Shown here: positions 30,009 to 39,220 of the stretch, piece after piece
Layout of the letters: each line of letters opens with the position of its first letter
Position numbering within the stretch: position 1 is the stretch's first letter
Source: Chryseobacterium fluminis
Lineage (GTDB): Bacteria > Bacteroidota > Bacteroidia > Flavobacteriales > Weeksellaceae
Assembly: GCF_026314945.1 (NCBI RefSeq)
Contig: NZ_CP111121.1
Coordinates: 1-64,000, forward strand
Reading direction: 5' to 3'
DNA length: 64,000 bases
Position numbers and translations under genes: made by a program
Notes under the pieces: generated by a model
What the model was told of the DNA's origin: nothing
What the model saw: only the letters and a program-made list of their open reading frames with translations
Database searches by the model: none

Positions 30009-30747
30009 TTATTGCAAATCCAGATATGTAAGGAAAAATTTTCTTTCTGTACTTTTAGGTATAACTGGTATTATAATTTCTCCATTTTGTTTAAGTCTAT
30101 TTTCTTTCATCGTTTTTGAAATTTTATTTTCCTTAAAATTAATAACGATTAGATAGCCCTTCAAAAGGAATGAATAGCAAGTTTCGGTTCCTAATTTACT
30201 TCTAAAAGGTTGAACAATTAATTGATCAAATTCCGAATTTTTATCAAGTTTGAGTATATTTAATTGGAATTCTAAATCATCAGTCATCATATTTTCATAA
30301 ACGATTTTTCGAATCTTCTCGTGATATGGTCCTAAATTAATGTCACTAAATTCTTCAAATGTGGAAATGTCAGTTCTAAATAAAATTGAGAGAAAAAAGT
30401 TTTTAAATCTTTCATAGTCTAAATTTTCAACTTTTAGAGTTTCAATATTTACTGATTTTCCTTTAGTAAATTTTACATCTTTATTTTTTCCTGACATTAT
30501 ATAAGCTAGATAAGATTCATATTTCCCACTAATTATTTTATTTTCACAATCACGACATAATAGTTTTCCTTCGTAAACTCCTGATGAGGGTCTACTAATT
30601 CTGGGATTTTTTTTTGATGATTTCTTCTGTAGAGATTTTAATTATCTTATGGTTTTTATCGTATAAATCTTTATACAAAAAATCAGGATAAATATGTGAC
30701 TTTTTAATCAAACTCTTTTCTAAAAGGCATAATTTGTAATTTATCAT
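30009..30747 (-). pseudogene. HNH-like 'SHI-P-F' family protein, frameshifted at a 9-A tract
   Basis: From the ATG at 30747 the minus strand encodes KLCLLEKSLIKKSHIYPDFL and YKDLYDKNHKIIKI, the start of a family with a C-x-x-C-like beginning and an SHIIPDF motif. The frame stops after a run of nine A (plus strand T run 30607-30615). One base over it continues ISRPSSGVYEGKLLCRDCEN with the second Cys pair, and runs in frame through the 162 residues MSGKNKDVKF...YLDLQ. The intact gene would be ~245 residues. The fold is probably HNH/zinc type. A tract error, real mutation or slippage switching are all possible. Confidence 0.6.
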
Positions 30748-31075
30748 CTGGTTTTTATTACATTGGAATAAGTTGATACAGTACGCTGTAATGCTGTATA
30801 AAAATAATAAATTAAACTATTCCACTTATTACAAAGGTTTCCTAAATTTACAAAAGCACATTTATGAAAACATTAAAAATCTACAGAGTAATTGTAACAT
30901 TACCAATCATTAGTTTTTACCAAGGCAAAATCAAGCTTGCTGCTTCAGAGAAGGACTTAAGGCAAAGGAAACAGACGTACAAGAGAAAGCGAAACTATTA
31001 AAAGAACCTAAGGAAGTTCTACAGCAATGTTCTGATAGATATTACCGACAAATTGGCAAATCAGAATGAAATATT
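30748..31075 (+). other. Degenerate stretch with a broken exported-protein remnant
   Basis: From an ATG at 30864 the plus strand reads KTLKIYRVIVTLPIISFYQG, a signal-peptide-like start, then KIKLAASEKD. One base over it continues as AKETDVQEKAKLLKEPKEVL and QQCSDRYYRQIGKSE to a stop near 31048. It looks like a decayed small exported protein. Nothing else is supported here. Confidence 0.35.
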
Positions 31076-31405
31076 TTATGAGTTTTCATTCTGATATGTT
31101 TCTATTTCCTGATCCAAAATACTGTCAAACTCTCTACCAAAATCAGACATAGTAAATTCCATAGCTTCAACAATACTGATTAAAGTTGTGGCTTTCGGTG
31201 ATGTGATACCGTTTAAGGTATCATTAATTGTTGCTTTTCGCAGGAGTGCATTAGAAGCAACTCCATGATAGCTGTAAACAACCTTATTATCCTTCAGTTC
31301 TTTTTGCAAGCTTTTACCTCTCTCCAAAAGTTTTTTTAAGGAAATAATGATTTTAATTTTGTAAATATTTTGTTCAGGATTCACAATTGCAATTAACAAT
31401 TTCAA
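31076..31405 (-). CDS. XRE-like helix-turn-helix protein
   Basis: At most 109 residues. No ATG is present. TTG at 31405 or GTG eight codons further in could start it. The core (VASNALLRKATINDTLNGIT, SPKATTLISIVEAMEF) is an XRE-type helix-turn-helix with N-G-x-x-x-P-x-x-x-T-L. It probably binds DNA as a dimer. It is divergent from the promoter at 31486 and could control the susC operon next door, but that is only inferred from position. Confidence 0.6.
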   Translation of the reverse strand: MKLLIAIVNPEQNIYKIKIIISLKKLLERGKSLQKELKDNKVVYSYHGVASNALLRKATINDTLNGITSPKATTLISIVEAMEFTMSDFGREFDSILDQEIETYQNENS

Positions 31406-31462
31406 AAAAAAATATCGTTACGCTATGCCGTACCGATATTTTTTGTATATTTGAAATTATTG

Positions 31463-31493
31463 TTGACAGATAGAAATTTGTTTGTTAACTTTG
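31463..31493 (+). promoter_or_regulatory. Bacteroidota-type promoter ahead of the susC leader
   Basis: The -7 box TAACTTTG (31486-31493) is an exact TAnnTTTG. A TTG at 31463-31465 lies 20 bases upstream, the right spacing for the -33 element. Transcription would start near 31500 and give a ~525-base leader before susC. Confidence 0.6.
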
Positions 31494-31533
31494 CGATACT
31501 TCAAAGAATATTAGAAGCTATTGCTTAGAATCT

Positions 31534-31641
31534 CAATTCGAAAACTGGTAATTTTATGACACGAGACGATAAGCAGAAAGCTCACGACCTAGGCGTGGGC
31601 TCTCTTTATCTGTGTCAAAGGCATACCAGTGCCCCGAATTG
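31534..31641 (+). ncRNA. Nested multi-stem structured RNA in the susC leader
   Basis: Five stems nest concentrically. CAATTCG (31534-31540) pairs with CGAATTG (31635-31641); ACTGGTA (31544-31550) with TACCAGT (31624-31630); GACAC (31558-31562) with GTGTC (31612-31616); GATAA (31568-31572) with TTATC (31606-31610); AGCTCACG (31579-31586) with CGTGGGCT (31594-31601, one G-U). Small internal loops separate them. No known riboswitch consensus is recognised. It could be a cis-regulatory leader, an sRNA, or a DNA-level hairpin site. Confidence 0.6.
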
Positions 31642-31652
31642 GATAATGTAGA
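31557..31652 (+). CDS. Possible 31-residue leader peptide inside the structured region
   Basis: ATG at 31557 opens a frame encoding TRDDKQKAHDLGVGSLYLCQ then RHTSAPNWIM, ending at TAG. Its codons make up most of the stem structure. It may be accidental, because no strong ribosome binding site is needed or evident in this phylum. If translated, ribosomes would unfold the stems, as in attenuation. Confidence 0.25.
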
Positions 31653-31657
31653 GTCCC

Positions 31658-31900
31658 ATGCCGTTTTATTTTCCATGCAGTTCGCGCTTTCTACATAACA
31701 ATCTAAGCCCGCTTCCTAAAATACAGTATCAGACTACACGATACAATAGGAAGGTACAACCTATTGCGGCTTTAAAAAAGCTTACACGGGACACAGATTC
31801 ATTCATGTTAAATTCTTTCCGGTGTCTGGCGGTCACTGATTACAGAACCTCACCCGTCTTTTTCATACCAAAGGGCATCAGGGAAGTCTTACCAAAATGA
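31658..31900 (+). CDS. Possible 80-residue leader ORF
   Basis: ATG at 31658 gives an 80-residue basic protein (PFYFPCSSRFLHNNLSPLPK, then QTTRYNRKVQPIAALKKLTR). No domain, no signal peptide. It ends at 31900 and a further ATG at 31897 (overlap ATGA) opens a 28-residue basic frame (NQKTTQLKIRRKKKPLPIQF). Several short hairpins lie in the same DNA, for example CAATAGG/CCTATTG at 31744-31766. Coding status is uncertain, since the stretch may act mainly as structured leader. Confidence 0.3.
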   Translation: MPFYFPCSSRFLHNNLSPLPKIQYQTTRYNRKVQPIAALKKLTRDTDSFMLNSFRCLAVTDYRTSPVFFIPKGIREVLPK

Positions 31901-32027
31901 ATCAAAAAACTACTCAACTAAAAATCAGAAGAAAGAAAAAGCCCCTTCCCATACAGTTTGCAGACCAACGGGAAAGAGCGTAGTTCAGTAATTAATCTTA
32001 AAAAAATTAAAAACCTTTTACAAATCT

Positions 32028-35000
32028 ATGAAAAATTCCTATTACCATATAGGAGGTATTTTCTTTGGCCTTATGCTAACCACTTTAAGCATTAATATAA
32101 AAGCCCAATCACGCACCATTTCCGGTACCGTTACCACATCTGGCAAACCTCTTTCAGGAGTGAGCATCTCCCAAGAAGGAAGCGATCAGGTAACCACCAC
32201 CAGTGAAAACGGAACCTATACACTAACGGTTTCGGCAGAAAATCCTATTCTATTGTTCAGACACCCTGATTATGCTGACAGAAAAATCACACTCACCAAT
32301 CAGAACGTCATTAATATCAGCTTAGAACAAAAAGTAAAGGGAATCGAAGAAGTTATTCTCAACGCAGGCTACTACAAGGTAAAAGACAAAGAAAGAACCG
32401 GTAGTATCGCCAAGGTTTCAGCAAGAGATATCGAAAATCAACCGGTCACCAATGTCCTCTCAGCAGCGCAGGGCAGAATGGCAGGGGTCAGTATTACACA
32501 AAACTCCGGGGTCGCCGGAGGAGGCTATGACGTGCAGATCAGGGGAAGAAACAGTCTCCGGACATTGTCCAACAGTGCCGTGGACGGTAACCAGCCGTTA
32601 TATGTCCTGGATGGGGTACCGATGTCACCTTCGGTAAGCTCCACATTCTCTGCACAGATCCTGCCTTTCCAAAACATTAATCCGCTCAACAGCATCAATC
32701 CCAATGATATTGAAAGCCTGGAGATTTTAAAGGATGCCGATGCGACAGCCATTTATGGAAGCAGGGGAGCGAACGGGGTGATCCTGATCACGACCAAGAA
32801 GGGAAGCAAGAACAGATCAAACATCAGCATCAGCTCAAGCCTGGCATTCAGCAGTGTGGCGTCGCGCTTAAAAATGATGGATACCGCAGAATACCTCACG
32901 ATGCGAAAATCAGCATTGGCCAATGACAACATTTCGTCCTATCCTGCAACAGCCTATGATGTTAACGGTGCCTGGGATGGCAGCCGTTATACCAACTGGC
33001 AAAAGACGCTCATCGGCAAAACCGCAACAACCTCCAATACGAGTTTGGGACTATCGGGTGGTTCCGATGGATGGACCTACCGGATCAACGTATCTCACAA
33101 CGAGCAGACGACCGTTTATCCGGCAGACTATCAGTACAAAAGCAATGTACTGTCGATGGGCTTTACCCACCGCTCAAAGGACAACCGGTTAAACATTTCG
33201 CTTGCCAATAATTTTTCGCAGCAATTCAATAATGTGATCAATGAGGACATGACCAATGTAAGTTTATTTTTAAGCCCCAATGCACCGGCATTATACAACG
33301 GGGACGGCTCGCTCAATTGGCAGAACAATACCTTTACCAATCCAATGGCCGCAACGGTGGTTACCTATCAGAATGATACCAAGCAGATCAATAACAGCCT
33401 GAATATATCCTATCAGATCTTGCCCCATATCAGCTTCAATGTGAATTCGGGCTTTAACTATCAGAATTTTGAAGAGTTCAACCTTCGTCCCCATACAAGG
33501 TACAATCCTGCATTCAACTTTACCAGTGCGAACGGATCAAGTACATTCACCAGTACGTTTTCTTCCTTTTCCTACAATATCGAACCACAATTAAATGCAG
33601 AATACAGGATCGGAAGAGGAAAGCTGAACGCACTGTTCGGTGCCACACTCAATGCTTCAGAGACCAAACAATCCTCGATCCAGGTCTCAGGATTCGAAAG
33701 CAATGCGTTAATGATGAACATCAATGCCGCAAAAACCAAGATCTTTTCGGACATCATTTCCAAAGACTACAGGTATGTCGCGGTATTTGGGAGGATCAAT
33801 TACCAGCTGGACAATAAGTACATCCTCAATCTGACCGCCAGAAGGGATGGCTCGAGCAGGTTCGGACCCAACAACAGGTTTGCCAATTTCGGCGCAGTAG
33901 GGGCTGCATGGCTATTTTCCAAAGAAAACTTCCTTTCTGACCAAAAATGGTTAAGCTTAGGAAAATTGCGGGGGAGTTATGGAATAACGGGCAGCGATAA
34001 TATAGGTGATGCACAGTACCGCGATACCTACTCAGTGGCTTCATCAAGCATTTACAACGGTGTTGTCGGTCTTGTTCCTACGAGACTGTTCAACGGGAAT
34101 TTCAGTTGGGAAAAAACAAAAAAACTGGAACTGGCGTTGGAAACTGCCTTTTTTAAAGAGAGAATCGGTTTCAATATCTCCCATTACAGGAACCGATCGG
34201 ATAACCAACTGGTCGGATTGCCGCTTCCATCCACGACGGGCTTTAATTCGGTACAGGCCAACCTGGATGCAACGGTAGAAAACAAAGGCTGGGAGTTTGA
34301 ATTGAGAACTTCGCTCATCAAAACCAAAAATTTTTCCTGGCAATCGGATATAAACTTAACGATTCCCAAAAACAGGCTTCTGGCATTCCCGGACCTGGAA
34401 GGTTCGACCTACGCCAATCAATATGTTATTGGATACAGTACCTCCATCGTGAAATTGTATGATTTTTTAGGTATCAATCCGGCAACGGGACTTTATTGGT
34501 TTTCAGATATCAACGGGGATGGAAAGATTTCATCTCCTGACGATAACAAGAGTATTGAAGACCTGTCTGTCAGGTTTTATGGTGGCTGGTCCAACCGGTT
34601 GAGTTACAAAAACTGGGATCTTTCATTCTTAGTACAATTTACCAAACAGCGCAATTACAATTACCATAGCTATATGCCTGTAGCAGGAACCATGAACAAC
34701 CAGCCTAAAGAAGTCAATGATGTGTGGTCCTTTTCGAATCCGACAGGCTATTACATGCCCTACACCACGGGAGCCAACGCGGGTAAAAATGCGGCTCATG
34801 CTAATTTTATGCGAAGCACGGCGGCTGTGGGCGATGCCTCATTTATCAGGTTAAAGAATGTACAGCTTACCTATAAAATCCCTGTCGATTTAGCATCCAC
34901 CCAGGTTATGATTTACGTACAGGGACAGAATGTGCTGACCCTGACCAAATACTTTGGACTGGACCCTGAGTTTGTGGCAACCGGTTTTTTGCCGCCTTTA

Positions 35001-35036
35001 AAAACGTGGTCGATCGGTACTCAAATTAACTTTTAA
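32028..35036 (+). CDS. susC: SusC/RagA-family TonB-dependent outer membrane transporter
   Basis: 1002 residues. Signal peptide (YYHIGGIFFGLMLTTLSINI, KAQ), a carboxypeptidase-regulatory-like Ig domain at about 27-100 (RTISGTVTTSGKPLSGVSIS), a plug domain with the SusC phrase LEILKDADATAIYGSRGANG near residues 228-250, then a 22-strand barrel ending TWSIGTQINF. It imports large ligands through the outer membrane, with SusD as the lid, driven by TonB. The gene pair downstream (susD, S9 peptidase) points to peptides as substrate rather than glycans, by inference. Codon use is GC-richer than the cargo upstream. Confidence 0.93.
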   Translation: MKNSYYHIGGIFFGLMLTTLSINIKAQSRTISGTVTTSGKPLSGVSISQEGSDQVTTTSENGTYTLTVSAENPILLFRHPDYADRKITLTNQNVINISLEQKVKGIEEVILNAGYYKVKDKERTGSIAKVSARDIENQPVTNVLSAAQGRMAGVSITQNSGVAGGGYDVQIRGRNSLRTLSNSAVDGNQPLYVLDGVPMSPSVSSTFSAQILPFQNINPLNSINPNDIESLEILKDADATAIYGSRGANGVILITTKKGSKNRSNISISSSLAFSSVASRLKMMDTAEYLTMRKSALANDNISSYPATAYDVNGAWDGSRYTNWQKTLIGKTATTSNTSLGLSGGSDGWTYRINVSHNEQTTVYPADYQYKSNVLSMGFTHRSKDNRLNISLANNFSQQFNNVINEDMTNVSLFLSPNAPALYNGDGSLNWQNNTFTNPMAATVVTYQNDTKQINNSLNISYQILPHISFNVNSGFNYQNFEEFNLRPHTRYNPAFNFTSANGSSTFTSTFSSFSYNIEPQLNAEYRIGRGKLNALFGATLNASETKQSSIQVSGFESNALMMNINAAKTKIFSDIISKDYRYVAVFGRINYQLDNKYILNLTARRDGSSRFGPNNRFANFGAVGAAWLFSKENFLSDQKWLSLGKLRGSYGITGSDNIGDAQYRDTYSVASSSIYNGVVGLVPTRLFNGNFSWEKTKKLELALETAFFKERIGFNISHYRNRSDNQLVGLPLPSTTGFNSVQANLDATVENKGWEFELRTSLIKTKNFSWQSDINLTIPKNRLLAFPDLEGSTYANQYVIGYSTSIVKLYDFLGINPATGLYWFSDINGDGKISSPDDNKSIEDLSVRFYGGWSNRLSYKNWDLSFLVQFTKQRNYNYHSYMPVAGTMNNQPKEVNDVWSFSNPTGYYMPYTTGANAGKNAAHANFMRSTAAVGDASFIRLKNVQLTYKIPVDLASTQVMIYVQGQNVLTLTKYFGLDPEFVATGFLPPLKTWSIGTQINF

Positions 35037-35046
35037 AGCAAAAAAA

Positions 35047-36435
35047 ATGAAAAATATAATCACCAATAGAATCAAATGTCTGACTACTGCATTGATGATG
35101 CTCAGCGCAGTTTCCTGTGAAAAGTTTATCGACACGGATCTGCCCTATAACCAGATCGGAACCACCGAGGTTTTTTCAGATGTATCATCGGCCAATGCGG
35201 CCTTAGCGGGATTGTATGCTGAGCTGTGGAGCTCGTCGATGATCTCGGGAGATGTCACCGGTTCCGCCGCGATACTCGGCGCCTACACGGATGATCTTGA
35301 TTGTTATGCGCCCTATATTCAGAACGGCCTTATCGATCTGTACAATAACGTGCAGATCCCGAGCAATACCATTGCATATAACTTATGGTCAAAAGCCTAT
35401 AAGCACATCTATTATGCCAATTCTATTATTAAAGGTGTCAGGGAGTCCACTTCTATTTCCCAGCCTAATAAAGACCGGCTGATCGGGGAGGCCACGGTAC
35501 TTCGCTGTCTGCTCTACTACAACCTGTCGATGATCTTTAATGATATTCCCTATACCGATACAACGGATTACCTTTACAACAGCCAGCTGACAAAGCAATC
35601 AAAGGCTCAGTTGATGGCGATTCTGGAAAATGATCTCAGATCTGTTCTGGACGGAATAAGCGACTCATACGTCAATCAGGAAAGAATTTACATCAATAGG
35701 AAGGTTGCCGAACTTTTACTGGGAAAGGTTCTTCTGGTAACTGAAAAGTGGAGCGAAGCGGAAAATGTGTTTTCCCGAATACTGCAATCTCCGCTCTATG
35801 GGTGGGAAAACGATCTTAACAAAGTTTTCAACAAGACCGGCAAACATATTCTGTGGCAGTTAAGACCGGCCAACAGCACCGATGCGACAAAAGAATTCCT
35901 GCTCTTTAATTTTACCACCAGCCTGCCGACAACTTTTGCCCTTTCAGAGGCTTTGGTACAGTCTTTTGAAGCCGGTGATCTAAGGAAACAGACCTGGGTC
36001 CTTTCCACCGTTATCAATCAGAAAACCTATTACCGCCCGATGAAATACAGGAATCCCGTTAATTCCAATGCCACGGAGAATTCGGTGGTATTTCGGATCG
36101 AGGAAGTGTACCTTTTGTATGCGGAAAGTCTGACGAATCAAAACAGGGTTCAGGAGGCCAAGGCCTTGGTTGACAAACTAAGGCAGAGGGCAGGACTGGC
36201 ACCGTTGCCGGCCGGTCTTTCAAAGGAAAGCATGCTCCTTAAAATAATGGAAGAGTTCAGGCATGAATTCTTTGCCGAAATGGGACACCGCTTTTATGAC
36301 CTCAAACGAATGAAAAGACTTGACCTCATCGCTGCTTCCAAGCCGAGCTGGAAAAGCTTTCACAGTGCCCTCCCCATCCCGGAGAAAGAGCTGGTCATCA
36401 ATCCAAACCTCAACCCACAAAACCCGGGATACTGA
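35047..36435 (+). CDS. susD: SusD/RagB-family outer membrane lipoprotein
   Basis: 462 residues. Lipoprotein signal with Cys in LMMLSAVSCEKFIDTDLPYN. TPR-rich SusD fold with typical phrases (ANAALAGLYAELWSSSMISG, YYANSIIKGVRE, GEATVLRCLLYYNLSMIFND, and RHEFFAEMGHRFYDLKRMKR near the end). It caps SusC and captures the ligand at the cell surface. It begins 10 bases after susC and its stop overlaps the next ATG (TGATG), so all three are one operon. Confidence 0.92.
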   Translation: MKNIITNRIKCLTTALMMLSAVSCEKFIDTDLPYNQIGTTEVFSDVSSANAALAGLYAELWSSSMISGDVTGSAAILGAYTDDLDCYAPYIQNGLIDLYNNVQIPSNTIAYNLWSKAYKHIYYANSIIKGVRESTSISQPNKDRLIGEATVLRCLLYYNLSMIFNDIPYTDTTDYLYNSQLTKQSKAQLMAILENDLRSVLDGISDSYVNQERIYINRKVAELLLGKVLLVTEKWSEAENVFSRILQSPLYGWENDLNKVFNKTGKHILWQLRPANSTDATKEFLLFNFTTSLPTTFALSEALVQSFEAGDLRKQTWVLSTVINQKTYYRPMKYRNPVNSNATENSVVFRIEEVYLLYAESLTNQNRVQEAKALVDKLRQRAGLAPLPAGLSKESMLLKIMEEFRHEFFAEMGHRFYDLKRMKRLDLIAASKPSWKSFHSALPIPEKELVINPNLNPQNPGY

Positions 36436-38864
36436 TGAAAGGGATTATCATAGTAATATTAATGTGCATGGGTCATCTGGCCTGTGCACAAAATAATAAC
36501 GATCTGCTGCCTGTAACAAAATATAAGGCCTATGATGTACAGTTGAAAAGCACTTCCGGAAATGGTGAGTGGCTGGCCATTTTAAAGATATATGACGATA
36601 ATACTGACAGCCTGGTTATTGTTAACCGTAAAAACCCGGATATTCAATACAGCAGGACGAAGGTGTTAGGCCACAAATGGAGTAAGGATCAATTAATCCT
36701 TAAATACCGAGACAGAACAGAGGTGTTTGACTGTACCCACAATCGTACAGCGCTTTTGCCCAACTGTCAATCATTTGAAGTCATTACCAAGGATCATATC
36801 TTGGCATTGCATCATTCGGACCAGATGATACTGTATGATCTGCAAAAGAAAAGAATCATCGATACACTTAACGGGATTGAAAAAGTATTTTATCGGGAGG
36901 GACAGCTGTATTATCAGGTCTTGAAAGATAAAAAGTATACGCTTCTGCAATGGGATAAAGCCAAACCAAGACAGCTTTATTCGTCTGGTCAGCAAGCTTC
37001 CAATCTCCTTATTTTACCAAAGAAAGCCTTATTAATCTTTGAGAAGGATAAGCAATCACAAGATATAGTTTACTACGATGTTCCCACGAATAAAGAATAC
37101 CGATTTTCTGAGCTACAATCCAAAAATTTTTCTTCTGCAACGGCTTATCAAAGAAATGATGGAAAGGTGATCGTCAACATAGAAAAAATGATAGATAAAA
37201 TTCCGGCAGATGCTCCGGAAATCTGGAACACGAACGATCATCAAATTATTGCTCGATTCAAAAGATCCGTGACTGAAAAATTCCTGTGGTCACCCCAGGG
37301 ACGTACTCTGGATCGGTTGGGGACTGAAGATAAAGACAGAATAGTTGATATCAATAATACTTCCTATCTTTTGGCATTTGGTTCTGGGCTCCAGGACTAT
37401 ACCTTAAGAAAGGCGCCTGCGGAAGTTTACCGTTATGATCTGAAAAGCGGCAGTTATGATTATATTGATACGATAGATTCCAACGTTAACTATTCTCCTG
37501 ACGGAAATTATCTGATCTACAAAAAAGGCAAAAACTGGAAAGTGGTGGATGTCAACTCACTGTATGCTGTGAATATTGCTGATGCCGGGTTTTCGAATTC
37601 TTATTTTACAGAGACCCATAAGATCTACTTCGAAGGCTCCGGCGGGATCTGGGAATATGATATAAAAGGCAGCAAGCTCGGCAAAAAATTCAACACGCAG
37701 AAAGGCAGTTATAAAATCATGGATTTTATGTACGATTCCAATTTTGCAAATTACCCCTTTGAACTGTCATTCTATTGCAGGATGCTTAACGAGAATAAGT
37801 ACAGATTTGAAATAAGGGACGAGCAGAATTTCACAAGATTAGTATTTGAAAAGAAAGGTAGAAAATACTATAGATTGATAGACCGGACCCCATCAAGGCT
37901 AGTCTCTCAAAAAACGGATAATTCTGAGAGGGGTTATCTATTAATAGAGGAAAATTATAACCTTCCGAAGCAGATTATTAACGTCAGTAGATTATCTAAT
38001 AAAAAAGTGATCTACCGGTCCAATCGTAGCGATAAAGCACAATCTAAAATTAAAGTTGAAACCGTTCATTATCAAAATACACAAGGAATTTCTCTCAGCG
38101 GGATCCTGTATTATCCTCTGGATTTTGAGACCGGCAAAACCTACCCGATGGTGGTCCATGTGTATCAGGTACAAAGTGATAAAATTAATCAATACCCTTT
38201 GTTTATGGAGCGTGATACAGATACGGGATTTAATATCAGGACACTCATTGAAAAGGGTTATTTTGTCTACATGCCTGATATTGTTTTTGACCAAAGGGGC
38301 ACAGGGATTTCAGCATTGGATTGTGTCAACAGGTCAATCAATACATTAGCTGGGAACCCATCAATCAACTTTGAAAAACTAGCGTTGACGGGACATTCAC
38401 ACGGTGGGTATATCACCAATTTTATTGCAACGCATTCCAATCGCTTTGCTACGTATGTGTCCGGTGCGGGCAATAGTGATATCATCACATCTTATTATTC
38501 GATGAATGAAGAATTCATGAGCCCTTTTTACTGGCAGTTCGAGAACGGTCAATATGAGATGGGTATCCCGTTTGTGAAGGACAAGGAACTTTATTTTAAA
38601 AATAACCCGATCCATTACGCTGAAAAGGTAGCAGGACCGGTACTGTTATGGACGGGAAAAAAAGACAAGAACATCGAATGGGGCCAGGTCATGGAGTTTT
38701 TTATTGGACTTAAAAGGAACAAAAAAGAGGCGACCTTGCTGGCTTATCCTGAAGAGGGGCATACCTTTTCTTCCAAAGGGGCTGCCAAAGATCTTCATCA
38801 GAAAGTACTACAGTGGTTTGGATACTACCTGAAAGGTGAGCAAAAACCTGATTGGATAAAGTGA
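36435..38864 (+). CDS. S9-family prolyl oligopeptidase-like serine peptidase
   Basis: 809 residues with signal peptide (IIVILMCMGHLACAQ). The N-terminal ~500 residues look like a beta-propeller. The C-terminal ~270 form an alpha/beta hydrolase with Ser655 in LTGHSHGGYI, Asp744 in WTGKKDKNIEWG and His776 in EEGHTF, so the triad is complete. Known S9 enzymes cleave short peptides entering through the propeller. Here it would act in the periplasm or at the surface on peptides brought in by SusCD. Coupled to susD by a one-base overlap. Confidence 0.85.
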   Translation: MKGIIIVILMCMGHLACAQNNNDLLPVTKYKAYDVQLKSTSGNGEWLAILKIYDDNTDSLVIVNRKNPDIQYSRTKVLGHKWSKDQLILKYRDRTEVFDCTHNRTALLPNCQSFEVITKDHILALHHSDQMILYDLQKKRIIDTLNGIEKVFYREGQLYYQVLKDKKYTLLQWDKAKPRQLYSSGQQASNLLILPKKALLIFEKDKQSQDIVYYDVPTNKEYRFSELQSKNFSSATAYQRNDGKVIVNIEKMIDKIPADAPEIWNTNDHQIIARFKRSVTEKFLWSPQGRTLDRLGTEDKDRIVDINNTSYLLAFGSGLQDYTLRKAPAEVYRYDLKSGSYDYIDTIDSNVNYSPDGNYLIYKKGKNWKVVDVNSLYAVNIADAGFSNSYFTETHKIYFEGSGGIWEYDIKGSKLGKKFNTQKGSYKIMDFMYDSNFANYPFELSFYCRMLNENKYRFEIRDEQNFTRLVFEKKGRKYYRLIDRTPSRLVSQKTDNSERGYLLIEENYNLPKQIINVSRLSNKKVIYRSNRSDKAQSKIKVETVHYQNTQGISLSGILYYPLDFETGKTYPMVVHVYQVQSDKINQYPLFMERDTDTGFNIRTLIEKGYFVYMPDIVFDQRGTGISALDCVNRSINTLAGNPSINFEKLALTGHSHGGYITNFIATHSNRFATYVSGAGNSDIITSYYSMNEEFMSPFYWQFENGQYEMGIPFVKDKELYFKNNPIHYAEKVAGPVLLWTGKKDKNIEWGQVMEFFIGLKRNKKEATLLAYPEEGHTFSSKGAAKDLHQKVLQWFGYYLKGEQKPDWIK

Positions 38865-38872
38865 TCATAAAA

Positions 38873-38899
38873 AAGGATGCCGCGAGGCATCCTTCCTTT
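38873..38899. terminator. Bidirectional terminator between convergent operons
   Basis: AAGGATGCC (38873-38881) pairs with GGCATCCTT (38886-38894), loop GCGA, flanked by A and T runs on both sides. It serves the S9 peptidase gene and the convergent DUF6520-type gene. Confidence 0.8.
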
Positions 38900-39175
38900 T
38901 TAATTCCTGTGAAGTGTTACCCCACATTCCGTATCACTCAGGAACTGCTGCATTACGCGTGGAGATCCGTCCACTAACTCTGTGCAGATGGGTCCACTGG
39001 TCGGGTTGCAGTCAACTTCTCCTACCAGGATACATTTCTCATTGGGTGCTGATGCATCGAAGTAATAAGCAATCTCTGCTTTTTTTTCTGTTTTTGCTTT
39101 ATTTGTTGCAAAAGCACTTCCTACGCCGAATACTAAAACGGCTACGGGAATCATGATGGTTTTAAGATTTTTCAT
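38900..39175 (-). CDS. DUF6520-type small exported protein
   Basis: 91 residues. Signal peptide (NLKTIMIPVAVLVFGVGSAF, AT) and a short mature part with four Cys (KCILVGEVDCNPTSGPICTE, ECGVTL). It fits the DUF6520 group of small exported flavobacterial proteins. Last gene of a minus-strand operon behind the MauE-type gene (45-base gap). It may be a secreted or periplasmic peptide needing disulfide formation. Function unknown. Confidence 0.75.
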   Translation of the reverse strand: MKNLKTIMIPVAVLVFGVGSAFATNKAKTEKKAEIAYYFDASAPNEKCILVGEVDCNPTSGPICTELVDGSPRVMQQFLSDTECGVTLHRN

Positions 39176-39220
39176 AATAATGAGTATTGATGTGCCTACA
39201 ATTAATTCAGGTTTTCGGCT

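Noticed and set aside
31534..31641. Integron attC site or IS200/IS605-type end
   Set aside because: The palindrome has no R'/R'' core (GTTRRRY) and there is no integron integrase or Y1 transposase nearby. A structured leader fits the promoter and downstream operon better.
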